Under the pieces are notes generated by a model. The model ran no database searches, had not been told where the DNA came from, and saw only the letters and a list, made by a program, of their open reading frames with translations. A program made the position numbers and the translations under genes. Below, one piece after another: positions 1 through 6,594 of a stretch of DNA of 11,485 nt (position 1 is the first letter of the stretch; each line of letters opens with the position of its first letter). The stretch comes from an uncultured Eubacteriales bacterium (GTDB lineage: Bacteria; Bacillota; Clostridia; Monoglobales; Monoglobaceae), in assembly GCA_905198865.1 (NCBI GenBank), contig CAJKEB010000055.1, positions 1 through 11,485 on the forward strand, in the 5' to 3' direction.

Positions 1-57
1 TTATTATATCAGATTTTTGGGTGTTTGTCGACTCTATTTATATTATACTACTCCAGT

Positions 58-789
58 ATGCTTCTGAGTCTGTTATTTCCGAACAACTGTGCCTTCTGCA
101 AAAAAGGCGTAGCATACAACGTCACGGAAACATATATTTGTGATGAATGTATGGAAAATCTCACCTTCTGTATAAGAAGCCACAGATGTTCCCTCTGCGG
201 TACGCCGATTGACAATCCTGAATACAGTCTGTGCAGCGAATGCTTCATAAGAAAGAAAAACGGAATCCGCATTTATTTCAACAGGATTACTGCGCCCATA
301 GTCTATGACAATTTTTCAAAAAACGCTGTTATATGTTTGAAAAACGAAATGTTTCTGGGCGCTGTTCTGACCTTTTGTCACATGATAGAGTCTATGGTTA
401 AGTCCGACTTTGGGGGTGTGGATTTTGATTATATCGTATCGGTTCCTCCGAGGCAGGAGCGTATGCGTGAAACAAACTTTGACCAGGCTGAAATTATTGC
501 GGCAAATCTGGCAAAAATAATGCGTATAAAGTATATCCCCAAATGTATGAAACGACTGCGCAAAACCGAAAAGCAAAGCGAGCTCAGCTTTTGGGAACGA
601 AACGCCAACTTAGACGGAGCGTTTGGCTTAAGGCGGCGCGACGCGAGGTTTAAAGACAAAACCATACTTGTGATAGACGATGTTTGCACAACCGGCACCA
701 CAATGAACGAATGTGCGCGGGTCTTGAAGCAGGAGGGCGGCGCCGCAAAAGTATACGGTGCGGCCATTGCCAAAACTGTCAAGGCCTGA
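58..789 (+). CDS. comF: ComF family protein (phosphoribosyltransferase fold, amidophosphoribosyltransferase-like)
   Basis: ComF proteins (B. subtilis ComFC, E. coli GntX) join an N-terminal zinc ribbon to a type I phosphoribosyltransferase domain; B. subtilis ComFC supports DNA uptake in the cytoplasm, and the reaction is not settled. Seen here from ATG 58 (243 aa): Cys pairs at residues 11/14, 28/31, 44/47 and 59/62, which form the zinc-ribbon region, and a PRPP-loop motif VIDDVCTTGTT near residues 205-215. The length matches the family (about 225-245 aa). The ATG at 58 gives the usual family start (a short hydrophobic LLFP stretch, then CxxC). A TTG at 25 is an in-frame alternative, and the frame is open to base 1, so a start outside the window cannot be excluded. 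No clear Shine-Dalgarno precedes 58. No other competence gene is visible. Stop is TGA; the next gene has its own promoter. Confidence 0.85.
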   Translation: MLLSLLFPNNCAFCKKGVAYNVTETYICDECMENLTFCIRSHRCSLCGTPIDNPEYSLCSECFIRKKNGIRIYFNRITAPIVYDNFSKNAVICLKNEMFLGAVLTFCHMIESMVKSDFGGVDFDYIVSVPPRQERMRETNFDQAEIIAANLAKIMRIKYIPKCMKRLRKTEKQSELSFWERNANLDGAFGLRRRDARFKDKTILVIDDVCTTGTTMNECARVLKQEGGAAKVYGAAIAKTVKA

Positions 790-826
790 TCCCTCTAAAA
801 TCGGCGTTTTGCCTATGTTCACGGTA

Positions 827-855
827 TTGACTTTATTCGCAATGCGTGGTAAAAT
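827..855 (+). promoter_or_regulatory. Probable sigma-A (sigma-70 type) promoter for the methyltransferase gene
   Basis: A TTGACT -35 box (827-832) is separated by exactly 17 bp from a TAAAAT -10 box (850-855), each one base from consensus. Transcription would begin near 862, leaving a leader of roughly 95 nt before the ATG at 958. It lies in the 168-bp gap after comF, so the methyltransferase, and possibly the ECF genes beyond the repeat element, can be transcribed independently of comF. It is assigned from motif match and position only. Confidence 0.65.
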
Positions 856-916
856 ATGATATAAATCGGTGCTTTGTACTTGCGCTGAATTATAATTTTT
901 ATCTCATTTTAAACCT

Positions 917-974
917 TAGGAGATATTTACGTTCTTATCAGATAATAGGAGATATTTATGTTCTTATCAGATAA
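917..974 (+). repeat. 29-bp tandem duplication of the ribosome binding site and start region
   Basis: Two adjacent 29-bp copies (917-945 and 946-974) differ at one position only, C930 versus T959. Each copy contains AGGAG, a 6-nt spacer, the start codon position and the first five codons of the methyltransferase. In the downstream copy the start codon is ATG (958-960); in the upstream copy the same position reads ACG (929-931). Because 29 is not a multiple of three, initiation at the upstream site would be out of frame with the gene. The downstream AGGAG (947-951) with its 6-nt spacing fixes the start at 958. The upstream AGGAG (918-922) stays in the mRNA as a second, apparently unused Shine-Dalgarno. 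Confidence 0.95.
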
Positions 975-1842
975 ATGGAAAGATTACGAACTGCTGGACG
1001 CATCGGACGGTGAAAAGCTTGAGCGATGGAACGATATTGTTTTGGTCAGGCCGGATCCGCAAATTGTATGGACTGTGGACGATGCGGATAAGTGTCCAAA
1101 ATGGAAAAAGTCCGATGCAAGATATAACAGAAGCAATACAGGCGGCGGCAAATGGCAAACCTACAGAAAGCTGCCCGAAGCCTGGACTGTCAGCTACCGT
1201 GAGCTTAAATTCGGCATAAAGCCTATGGGATTCAAGCATACAGGCCTGTTCCCTGAGCAAGCGGCGAACTGGGACTGGTTTTCCGACATAATCAAGTCAA
1301 GCGGCAGACCCGAAAATTCAGTTAACGTACTCAACCTGTTTGCCTACACCGGAGGCGCAACTATGGCAGCCTCTGCCGCCGGCGCAAAGGTGTGCCATGT
1401 GGACGCGGCAAAGGGTATGGTAACATGGGCAAAAGAAAACGCCGTTCTGTCAGGTCTCAGCGACAGACCGATACGCTATATCGTTGATGATGTGAAAAAG
1501 TTCGTTGCCCGTGAAATCAGGCGCGGACATAAGTACGACGGAATAATTATGGATCCCCCGTCATACGGCAGAGGTCCCGGCGGCGAGGTGTGGAAGATAG
1601 AAAATGAACTCTTTGGTCTGATTGAGCTGTGTACACAGGTTTTGTCGGACGACCCTCTGTTCTTTCTGGTTAATTCATACACTACCGGTATGTCGGGAAG
1701 TGTAATGAAAAACATATATAAGCTCACACTTGATAAGAAGTTTTCCGGAACAGTCGATATTGACGAAGTAGGTCTGCCCATTACCAACGGCGGATTGGTG
1801 CTTCCCTGCGGATATTCGGCGAGATGGCAACGTAGGGAATAG
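958..1842 (+). CDS. Class I SAM-dependent methyltransferase, RlmI-like (COG1092 / PF10672 type)
   Basis: This is a cytoplasmic methyltransferase of 294 aa that uses S-adenosylmethionine; by family it probably acts on rRNA, but the substrate is unknown. Seen: an N-terminal DYELLDASDGEKLERW block (residues 9-24) typical of a stand-alone subfamily; the SAM-binding motif I VLNLFAYTGG (124-133); a motif II acidic residue in HVDAAKG; and motif IV DPPSY (199-203). The PUA RNA-binding domain found in E. coli RlmI is absent. The strand after motif IV reads FFLVNSYTTG, with no cysteine where RlmI has its catalytic SCS, so an m5C activity is not supported. The start at 958 has AGGAG 6 nt upstream. The last three codons and the TAG stop lie inside a heptamer tandem repeat, so the natural C-terminus may have been slightly altered. 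The class assignment is firm; the substrate is not. Confidence 0.85.
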   Translation: MFLSDKWKDYELLDASDGEKLERWNDIVLVRPDPQIVWTVDDADKCPKWKKSDARYNRSNTGGGKWQTYRKLPEAWTVSYRELKFGIKPMGFKHTGLFPEQAANWDWFSDIIKSSGRPENSVNVLNLFAYTGGATMAASAAGAKVCHVDAAKGMVTWAKENAVLSGLSDRPIRYIVDDVKKFVAREIRRGHKYDGIIMDPPSYGRGPGGEVWKIENELFGLIELCTQVLSDDPLFFLVNSYTTGMSGSVMKNIYKLTLDKKFSGTVDIDEVGLPITNGGLVLPCGYSARWQRRE

Positions 1843-1879
1843 GGATTAGGAATTAGGAATTAGGGAGTAGGGAGTAGGG
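1833..1879 (+). repeat. Heptanucleotide tandem repeat, TAGGGAN, about 6.7 copies
   Basis: The units at 1833, 1840, 1847, 1854, 1861, 1868 and 1875 read TAGGGAA, TAGGGAT, TAGGAAT, TAGGAAT, TAGGGAG, TAGGGAG and TAGGG, with an exact 7-bp period. The array begins inside the methyltransferase gene and the second unit provides its TAG stop. Since 7 is not divisible by 3, the TAGs fall in all three forward frames. Five GGG runs occur on this strand. It resembles the heptamer short tandem repeats (STRR) known from cyanobacteria and other bacteria, and it abuts the next repeat element. Confidence 0.9.
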
Positions 1880-1981
1880 CCCTCTCCGACGCCTGCGGCG
1901 TCACCTCTCCCGGAGGGAGAGGCTTTTCCCATAGGCGCCCCCCACAGAGGGGGAGTCGGATGCGAAGCAGACTGAGAGGGC
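1879..1981. repeat. MITE/REP-like hairpin-rich intergenic repeat element
   Basis: The element is about 103 bp and non-coding, bounded by 8-bp inverted ends GCCCTCTC (1879-1886) and GAGAGGGC (1974-1981). Inside are three further inverted repeats: GACGCC/GGCGTC (1888-1893 with 1897-1902), CCTCTCCC/GGGAGAGG (1904-1911 with 1915-1922) and CCCCC/GGGGG (1939-1943 with 1949-1953). A longer-range pairing TCCGAC (1885-1890) with GTCGGA (1955-1960) is an alternative fold. Its C-rich and G-rich blocks look like the short mobile intergenic repeats common in gut Clostridia. No transposase is present. No clear target-site duplication is visible. Family membership needs a genome-wide copy search. Confidence 0.7.
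1904..1927 (+). terminator. Possible weak intrinsic terminator within the repeat element
   Basis: An 8-bp GC-rich stem, CCTCTCCC with GGGAGAGG around a GGA loop, is followed by CTTTT. The T-tract is only four bases, so termination is likely partial at best. It could separate the methyltransferase from ecfA1, for which I see no convincing promoter of its own in 1982-2018. Confidence 0.35.
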
Positions 1982-2018
1982 TGTGCAGTATTAGAGCTTA
2001 AGGAGTAATTGCGGCGGC

Positions 2019-2876
2019 ATGGATAACATAATCAGTATAAATGACTTAGTTTACGAATATAAAGACGAGGATTCGGGCGATGTCAACCGCGTATTAAACG
2101 GTATTAGTCTGAATGTACGCAAGGGCGAATTTCTGGCGGTGCTCGGTCACAACGGTTCCGGGAAATCAACTCTCGCAAAGCATATGAATGCGATACTGAC
2201 GCCGACGTCCGGCAAGGTGTTCGTAGACGGGATTGACACATCAGACGCGGAGCAGCTGTTTGAAATACGGTGCAGAGTCGGTATGGTTTTTCAAAATCCC
2301 GATAATCAGATGGTTGCGACCATTGTGGAAGAGGACGTTGCGTTTGCGCCTGAAAATCTTGGCATACCGCGCGGTGAAATACGTAAGCGTGTTGACGAAG
2401 CTCTTGAAACCGTCGGTATGACTGCGTTCAAACGTCATGCACCGCATATGCTGAGCGGCGGACAAAAGCAAAGAATAGCCATAGCCGGTGTTCTGGCTAT
2501 GAAGCCGGAGGTTCTCGTAATGGACGAGCCTACGGCGATGCTTGACCCGAGCGGACGCGCCGAGGTTTTGCGTACGGTCAAAAAACTTAACCGTGACGAG
2601 GGTATGACAGTGGTGCTTATCACTCACTATATGGACGAGGCGGTTCAGGCAGACAGAACTGTCGTAATTGACAACGGAAGCATAGCAATGGAGGGAACGC
2701 CGGAGCAGGTCTTTCCGCAGGTCGAAAAGTTAAAGGAACTCGGACTTGACACACCGCAGTCAACCTATCTGATTTATATGCTGAACAAGCAGGGGCTTAA
2801 TTTTGACCCTGCCGTTCTGGACGACGAGACATGCGCACGTCTGTTAATCGAAAGATTAAAGCCGCATAAAAAGTAA
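2019..2876 (+). CDS. ecfA1: Energy-coupling factor transporter ATPase EcfA1
   Basis: EcfA1 is one of the two ATPases of the energy-coupling factor module, which powers uptake of vitamins, nickel or cobalt through exchangeable S components; it acts on the cytoplasmic face of the membrane. Seen in 285 aa: Walker A GHNGSGKST (43-51), Q-loop FQNPDNQ (91-97) whose QNPDNQ form is typical of EcfA1, signature LSGGQ (145-149), Walker B VLVMDE (165-170) and the H-loop histidine 203. The C-terminal extension after about residue 235 is normal for the family. AAGGAG at 2000-2005 precedes the ATG by 13 nt, which is rather long. ecfA2 follows after 17 bp. Upstream is the repeat element rather than the rplQ often found here in Firmicutes. 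Confidence 0.95.
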   Translation: MDNIISINDLVYEYKDEDSGDVNRVLNGISLNVRKGEFLAVLGHNGSGKSTLAKHMNAILTPTSGKVFVDGIDTSDAEQLFEIRCRVGMVFQNPDNQMVATIVEEDVAFAPENLGIPRGEIRKRVDEALETVGMTAFKRHAPHMLSGGQKQRIAIAGVLAMKPEVLVMDEPTAMLDPSGRAEVLRTVKKLNRDEGMTVVLITHYMDEAVQADRTVVIDNGSIAMEGTPEQVFPQVEKLKELGLDTPQSTYLIYMLNKQGLNFDPAVLDDETCARLLIERLKPHKK

Positions 2877-2893
2877 TTTGGAAGGCGTAATAA

Positions 2894-3754
2894 ATGATTA
2901 AACTCGAAAACGTAAGTTATATATATATGCAGGGCGGTCCGTTTGAAAAGAAAGCGCTTGATAACGTGAGCCTTGAAATCAGCTCCGGCGAATTCATCGG
3001 TATTATCGGTCACACGGGCTCGGGAAAGTCCACCATGATACAAATGCTCAACGGACTGATTAAGCCAAGCAGGGGAAGGGTTATAATTGACGGCGACGAC
3101 CTGACGGATAAGAAGGTTAAGCTTCGCGACATCAGGTTCAAGGTCGGTCTTGTAATGCAGTATCCCGAATATCAGCTTTTTGAAGAGACTGTACTTAAAG
3201 ATATATGCTTCGGACCTTTAAACATGGGCTTATCTCAGGACGAAGCTATCGACAGAGCTAAGTTTGCGGCAAATATGGTAGGCATCTCCGAGGATTTGCT
3301 TGACAAGTCACCCTTTGATTTGTCGGGCGGCCAGAAACGCCGTGCAGCAATTGCAGGTGTACTGGCAATGGAACCGAAAATACTTATTCTTGACGAACCG
3401 ACTGCCGGACTTGACCCGGCGGGACGCGACGAAATACTTTCCAAAATACGCGATATGCACAAGCGGCTTGATCTGACAGTTTTGCTTGTCTCGCACAGCA
3501 TGGAGGACGTTGCAAGGCTTGCCGACCGGATTCTTGTTATGAACGGCGGTACTGTTGAAATGTTTGACACTCCATCAAAGGTGTTCGCAAGAAGCGAACG
3601 GCTTGAAGAAATTGGGCTTTCCGTACCCCAAATCACAAAGGTCATGGACAGGCTCCGCAGCGCTGGTATAGAAATCGAGGACGGGATATACACGACCGGC
3701 GACGCATACCGTGTTCTTCTTCCGTTATTAAGGCAGGTAAATAAAAATGCTTAA
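2894..3754 (+). CDS. ecfA2: Energy-coupling factor transporter ATPase EcfA2
   Basis: EcfA2 is the partner ATPase that forms a heterodimer with EcfA1 and drives conformational change of EcfT and the S component. Seen in 286 aa: Walker A GHTGSGKST (39-47), Q-loop MQYPEYQLFEETV (88-100) with the QYPEYQ form typical of EcfA2, signature LSGGQ (143-147), Walker B ILILDE (163-168) followed by PTAGLDP, and H-loop histidine 201. A GGAAGG ribosome binding site lies 8 nt before ATG 2894. The 3' end overlaps ecfT by 8 bp, so translation of the two is probably coupled. All ATPase motifs are intact. Confidence 0.95.
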   Translation: MIKLENVSYIYMQGGPFEKKALDNVSLEISSGEFIGIIGHTGSGKSTMIQMLNGLIKPSRGRVIIDGDDLTDKKVKLRDIRFKVGLVMQYPEYQLFEETVLKDICFGPLNMGLSQDEAIDRAKFAANMVGISEDLLDKSPFDLSGGQKRRAAIAGVLAMEPKILILDEPTAGLDPAGRDEILSKIRDMHKRLDLTVLLVSHSMEDVARLADRILVMNGGTVEMFDTPSKVFARSERLEEIGLSVPQITKVMDRLRSAGIEIEDGIYTTGDAYRVLLPLLRQVNKNA

Positions 3755-4556
3755 AGATATAACGCTCGGTCAATACTTTCCGGGCAACTCATTCGTTCAC
3801 AGGCTTGATCCCAGAACCAAAATTCTGATTATGCTTGCTTATATCGTGATGGTATTTGTAGTGCAGAATTTCGAGGGGTATATCGCGCTTGCTGTATTTC
3901 TGGCAGTCTGCGTAATGGTATCAAGAATTTCACCTAAATACCTTATTAAAGGCATAAGGCCTATTCTGATATTTATTGTATTTACCGGGCTGTTTAATCT
4001 GTTCCTGACCTCAGGCACGGTGGTGTGGCACTGGTGGATTTTCACGATTACAAAAGAAGGTATCCGTCTGGCGGCCTTCATGGTGCTGAGACTGATTTTT
4101 CTGATACTCGGCACATCGCTTCTGACGCTTACCACTTCTCCGATTGCATTAACTGACGGAATCGAGCATTTGCTGGCGCCTTTCAAAAAAATCGGCGTAC
4201 CGGCACATGAGATTGCCATGATGATGACGATTGCTCTCAGGTTTATACCCACACTGCTGGACGAAACCGACAAGATCATGAAGGCTCAGTCTGCAAGAGG
4301 CGCGAGTATTGACAGCGGAAATATTCTTTCCCGCGCCAAAGCGATGGTTCCGATACTTATTCCATTATTCATCAGCGCTTTCAGAAGAGCGGACGAGCTT
4401 GCAACGGCAATGGAATGTAGGTGCTATCGGGGCGGAGAGAACAGAACCAGACTTTACGAGTTGAAGTATACGGCAACCGACGGACTTGGCTGGGCTTATA
4501 CACTTATACTTCTTGCGGCGATTATTGCGCTTAACCTTATCTTTGGAAAATTTTGA
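3747..4556 (+). CDS. ecfT: Energy-coupling factor transporter transmembrane protein EcfT
   Basis: EcfT is the membrane scaffold that binds the EcfA1-EcfA2 dimer through cytoplasmic coupling helices and recruits S components. Seen in 269 aa: hydrophobic segments near residues 26-58, 72-90, 107-128 and 247-267; the first coupling motif QSARG (181-185); and the second motif AMECRCYRGG (221-230). The residue before the Arg in the second motif is Cys 224, where Ala is the usual residue. The ATG lies within the last codons of ecfA2 (8-bp overlap) with only a weak GG-rich site upstream, consistent with translational coupling. No S-component gene is adjacent, so this is a shared (group II) module. 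Confidence 0.93.
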   Translation: MLKDITLGQYFPGNSFVHRLDPRTKILIMLAYIVMVFVVQNFEGYIALAVFLAVCVMVSRISPKYLIKGIRPILIFIVFTGLFNLFLTSGTVVWHWWIFTITKEGIRLAAFMVLRLIFLILGTSLLTLTTSPIALTDGIEHLLAPFKKIGVPAHEIAMMMTIALRFIPTLLDETDKIMKAQSARGASIDSGNILSRAKAMVPILIPLFISAFRRADELATAMECRCYRGGENRTRLYELKYTATDGLGWAYTLILLAAIIALNLIFGKF

Positions 4557-4566
4557 TACAAAACTT

Positions 4567-5319
4567 ATGAATAACATGAAAAACATAGCGATGCGAATTA
4601 AATATGACGGTACGAACTATCACGGCTGGCAGTTCCAGGAGAACGCCGTCACGGTTCAAAGCACTGTTGAGGACGCGCTCAGCAAAACCCTCGGCGGTTC
4701 GGTTAAAGTAACCGGATGCAGCCGCACGGATTCTGGCGTACATGCGCTTGATTATATACTGAACTTTAAAACCGACACCTCAATCCCGCCGGAAAGGCTT
4801 CCTTATGCTTTGAACTACCGCCTGCCAAACGACATAACCGCAATCGAGGCATGGGAAGCAGATGAAAACTTCAGCGCGCGATTCTCTACGCACGGCAAGC
4901 GGTATATTTACCGGATATGGAACTCTGTATTTAAGGATCCGTTTCTTTGCAGATACAGCTGGCATTATCCTTACAAGCTGTGCTTTGAGGATATGCAGGA
5001 GGCTGCGAAGCATTTTGTCGGCAGGCATGACTTTGCAGGCTTTATGGCAAGCGGCGGACAGCAGACAACGACTGTCAGAAATATCAGAGTATGTACCGCT
5101 GAGAGAGATTCTGAACTTGACGAGCTCATAACAATTACTGTTGAAGCGGACGCATTTCTATATAACATGGTCAGAATAATAGTTGGAACATTGACCGATG
5201 TCGGCTGCGGAAAAATCGCTGCCTGCGACATACCCTCCGTAATAGAAAGCACAGACAGAAAACGCGGCGGTATAACCGCTCCTCCGCAGGGATTGTTTCT
5301 TAAAAAAGTATACCTTTAA
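4567..5319 (+). CDS. truA: tRNA pseudouridine(38-40) synthase TruA
   Basis: TruA isomerises uridines 38-40 in the anticodon arm of many tRNAs to pseudouridine, without a cofactor, in the cytoplasm. Seen: the N-terminal KYDGTNYHGWQ block (residues 12-22) and the catalytic motif CSRTDSGVHA (51-60), with the nucleophilic aspartate at 55. The C-terminal half includes the family block ending in VGTLTDVGCG. From ATG 4567 the protein is 250 aa, close to the family norm. ATG 4576 (MKNIAMRIKYDG) and 4591 are in-frame alternatives; 4576 gives the most family-like N-terminus. No good Shine-Dalgarno precedes any of them, so coupling to ecfT, which ends 10 bp upstream, is likely. The ecfT-truA order is common in Firmicutes. 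Identity is firm, the exact start is not. Confidence 0.93.
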   Translation: MNNMKNIAMRIKYDGTNYHGWQFQENAVTVQSTVEDALSKTLGGSVKVTGCSRTDSGVHALDYILNFKTDTSIPPERLPYALNYRLPNDITAIEAWEADENFSARFSTHGKRYIYRIWNSVFKDPFLCRYSWHYPYKLCFEDMQEAAKHFVGRHDFAGFMASGGQQTTTVRNIRVCTAERDSELDELITITVEADAFLYNMVRIIVGTLTDVGCGKIAACDIPSVIESTDRKRGGITAPPQGLFLKKVYL

Positions 5320-5343
5320 AAAAATATATAAGGACGACTTAAT

Positions 5344-6567
5344 ATGAAATTTGATTTGAATAAGGAATTCAGCTTTGCTCAGATCGGAGCGTTTTTCAAA
5401 AGACACTTTGAACACGCTGTTCAATTCATCAAAAAGCTGGACAGCAGCAGTATTAAAAACATAACTATAAACGGGAAATCAGTACGTATAAACTCTATAC
5501 GTCTATGTACAATCGTTGCAGTGTTTGCCGTTACGCTCGCGCTGTTTATTAATATTGTCATAATTCCGCATACTACATACCGCGCATACTCGGATCTTGA
5601 GTTTGACACCGGCGGTGAATACAGAATGTATGCGTACGGAAGCGACATACTTCTGCTCAATAACAACGGCATAAAAATGGTTGACAATAAAGGAAATGAT
5701 AAATGGTCGCAGACATACACCCTGACCAATCCTATGATTGATATTTCAGGAGAATACTTGCTGCTTGCCGACCTTGACGGAAATAACACTCTGAATTTAT
5801 TCGATACGGACGGCAATAATCTTCTGACATATCCGATAGACAGCGACATTTTGTCCGCCAAAATAAACAAAAGTCGGCTCGTTGCGGCCGCTATAGGCGA
5901 AGAGGGCTACAAGGGAAGCGTTGTGGTTTATAACAAAAAAGCACAGGAAATATTTAAATGGAACAGCGGAGAAGGATATATAACGGATATTGATATATCA
6001 AACGACGGTAAGTATGTGGCAGTGGCTCAGATGATGAGCGACCGCGATGAAGTATACTCAAAAATTCATGTGTTAAATATTTCAAACGGTCAGGAAGCTG
6101 CCAATATAGAATGTGATTCCTCACTGATTGCAAAAGTAAATTTTGATAAGCGCGATAACATCATTGCAGTAGGAGAAAATAAAGTTTTTGGCTATAGCAA
6201 AAAAGGCCGTCAGAATTACGCTATTGATCTTGCCGGAAAGTCGCCGCAAACATATGATATAAGCAACGGAAATTATCTTGTTTTTCTCTGCCGTGACAGC
6301 AGAGGCAATTCTGTGCTTGAAATATATTCACTGAGCGGCAAGCTTCTCGGTTCGTACAACTCAAGTTACGAGCTTAAAAACATTTCTGTATGCGGCAGCA
6401 ACATTGTTGCCTCAACAAGCAGAGACCTTCTGTATCTGAGCTATAGAGGAAAACTCAAAAAGACAGTTGAAATCAGCCACGATATAATGAGTCTGGGGAT
6501 TTACGGAAACAACAGAAATGTTCTGGTTCTCGGCGGAAATAAGGCCGATATTATCAGAATACGATAG
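5344..6567 (+). CDS. DUF5711-like single-pass membrane protein with extracytoplasmic beta-propeller-like domain
   Basis: I recognise this as resembling the uncharacterised DUF5711 proteins of Clostridia; the function is unknown. Seen in 407 aa: a roughly 50-residue N-terminal region with basic residues, one transmembrane segment near residues 53-74 flanked on the N-side by Lys/Arg, then about 330 residues of short beta-strand-like repeats. Blocks such as FDTDGN, LDGNN, ISNDGKYVAVA and YSLSGKLLGSY recur and look like WD40/YVTN-type blades. Positive residues before the membrane segment predict that the large domain lies outside the cytoplasm. AAGGA 9 nt before the ATG supports the start. It sits 24 bp after truA and 27 bp before the CvpA-family gene, so they are probably co-transcribed. 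A sensory or scaffolding role in the envelope would be inference only. Confidence 0.75.
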   Translation: MKFDLNKEFSFAQIGAFFKRHFEHAVQFIKKLDSSSIKNITINGKSVRINSIRLCTIVAVFAVTLALFINIVIIPHTTYRAYSDLEFDTGGEYRMYAYGSDILLLNNNGIKMVDNKGNDKWSQTYTLTNPMIDISGEYLLLADLDGNNTLNLFDTDGNNLLTYPIDSDILSAKINKSRLVAAAIGEEGYKGSVVVYNKKAQEIFKWNSGEGYITDIDISNDGKYVAVAQMMSDRDEVYSKIHVLNISNGQEAANIECDSSLIAKVNFDKRDNIIAVGENKVFGYSKKGRQNYAIDLAGKSPQTYDISNGNYLVFLCRDSRGNSVLEIYSLSGKLLGSYNSSYELKNISVCGSNIVASTSRDLLYLSYRGKLKKTVEISHDIMSLGIYGNNRNVLVLGGNKADIIRIR

Positions 6568-6579
6568 AACAACATAATT

Positions 6580-6585
6580 GAGGTG
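6580..6585 (+). promoter_or_regulatory. Ribosome binding site fixing a GTG start
   Basis: GAGGTG lies 9 nt upstream of GTG 6595. There is no ATG near the start of the conserved N-terminal membrane segment of the next gene, so this site decides in favour of the GTG codon. Confidence 0.75.
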
Positions 6586-6594
6586 ACTAATTAA

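Noticed and set aside
1..57. In-frame TTG start at 25 and AT-rich TATACT sequence upstream of comF
   Set aside because: The extra residues do not look like ComF, no ribosome binding site supports TTG 25, and the TATACT has no properly spaced -35 box and would leave almost no leader.
429..782. Long minus-strand ORFs opposite comF, the ECF genes and trxB
   Set aside because: They are shadows of strongly supported forward genes and show no recognisable motifs or ribosome binding sites.
1839..1981. CRISPR-like array from the repeated TAGGGAN units and hairpins
   Set aside because: The 7-bp units have no spacers and the hairpins differ in sequence from each other; no cas genes are present.
4486..4566. 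Extension of truA upstream to an ATG at 4486 inside ecfT
   Set aside because: The added 27 residues overlap the well-supported EcfT C-terminus and do not resemble the TruA N-terminus, which begins just before KYDGTNYHGWQ.
5293..5330. Possible promoter TTGTTT ... TATATA before the DUF5711-like gene
   Set aside because: No pair of boxes has both acceptable spacing and match; the TATATA runs directly into the ribosome binding site.
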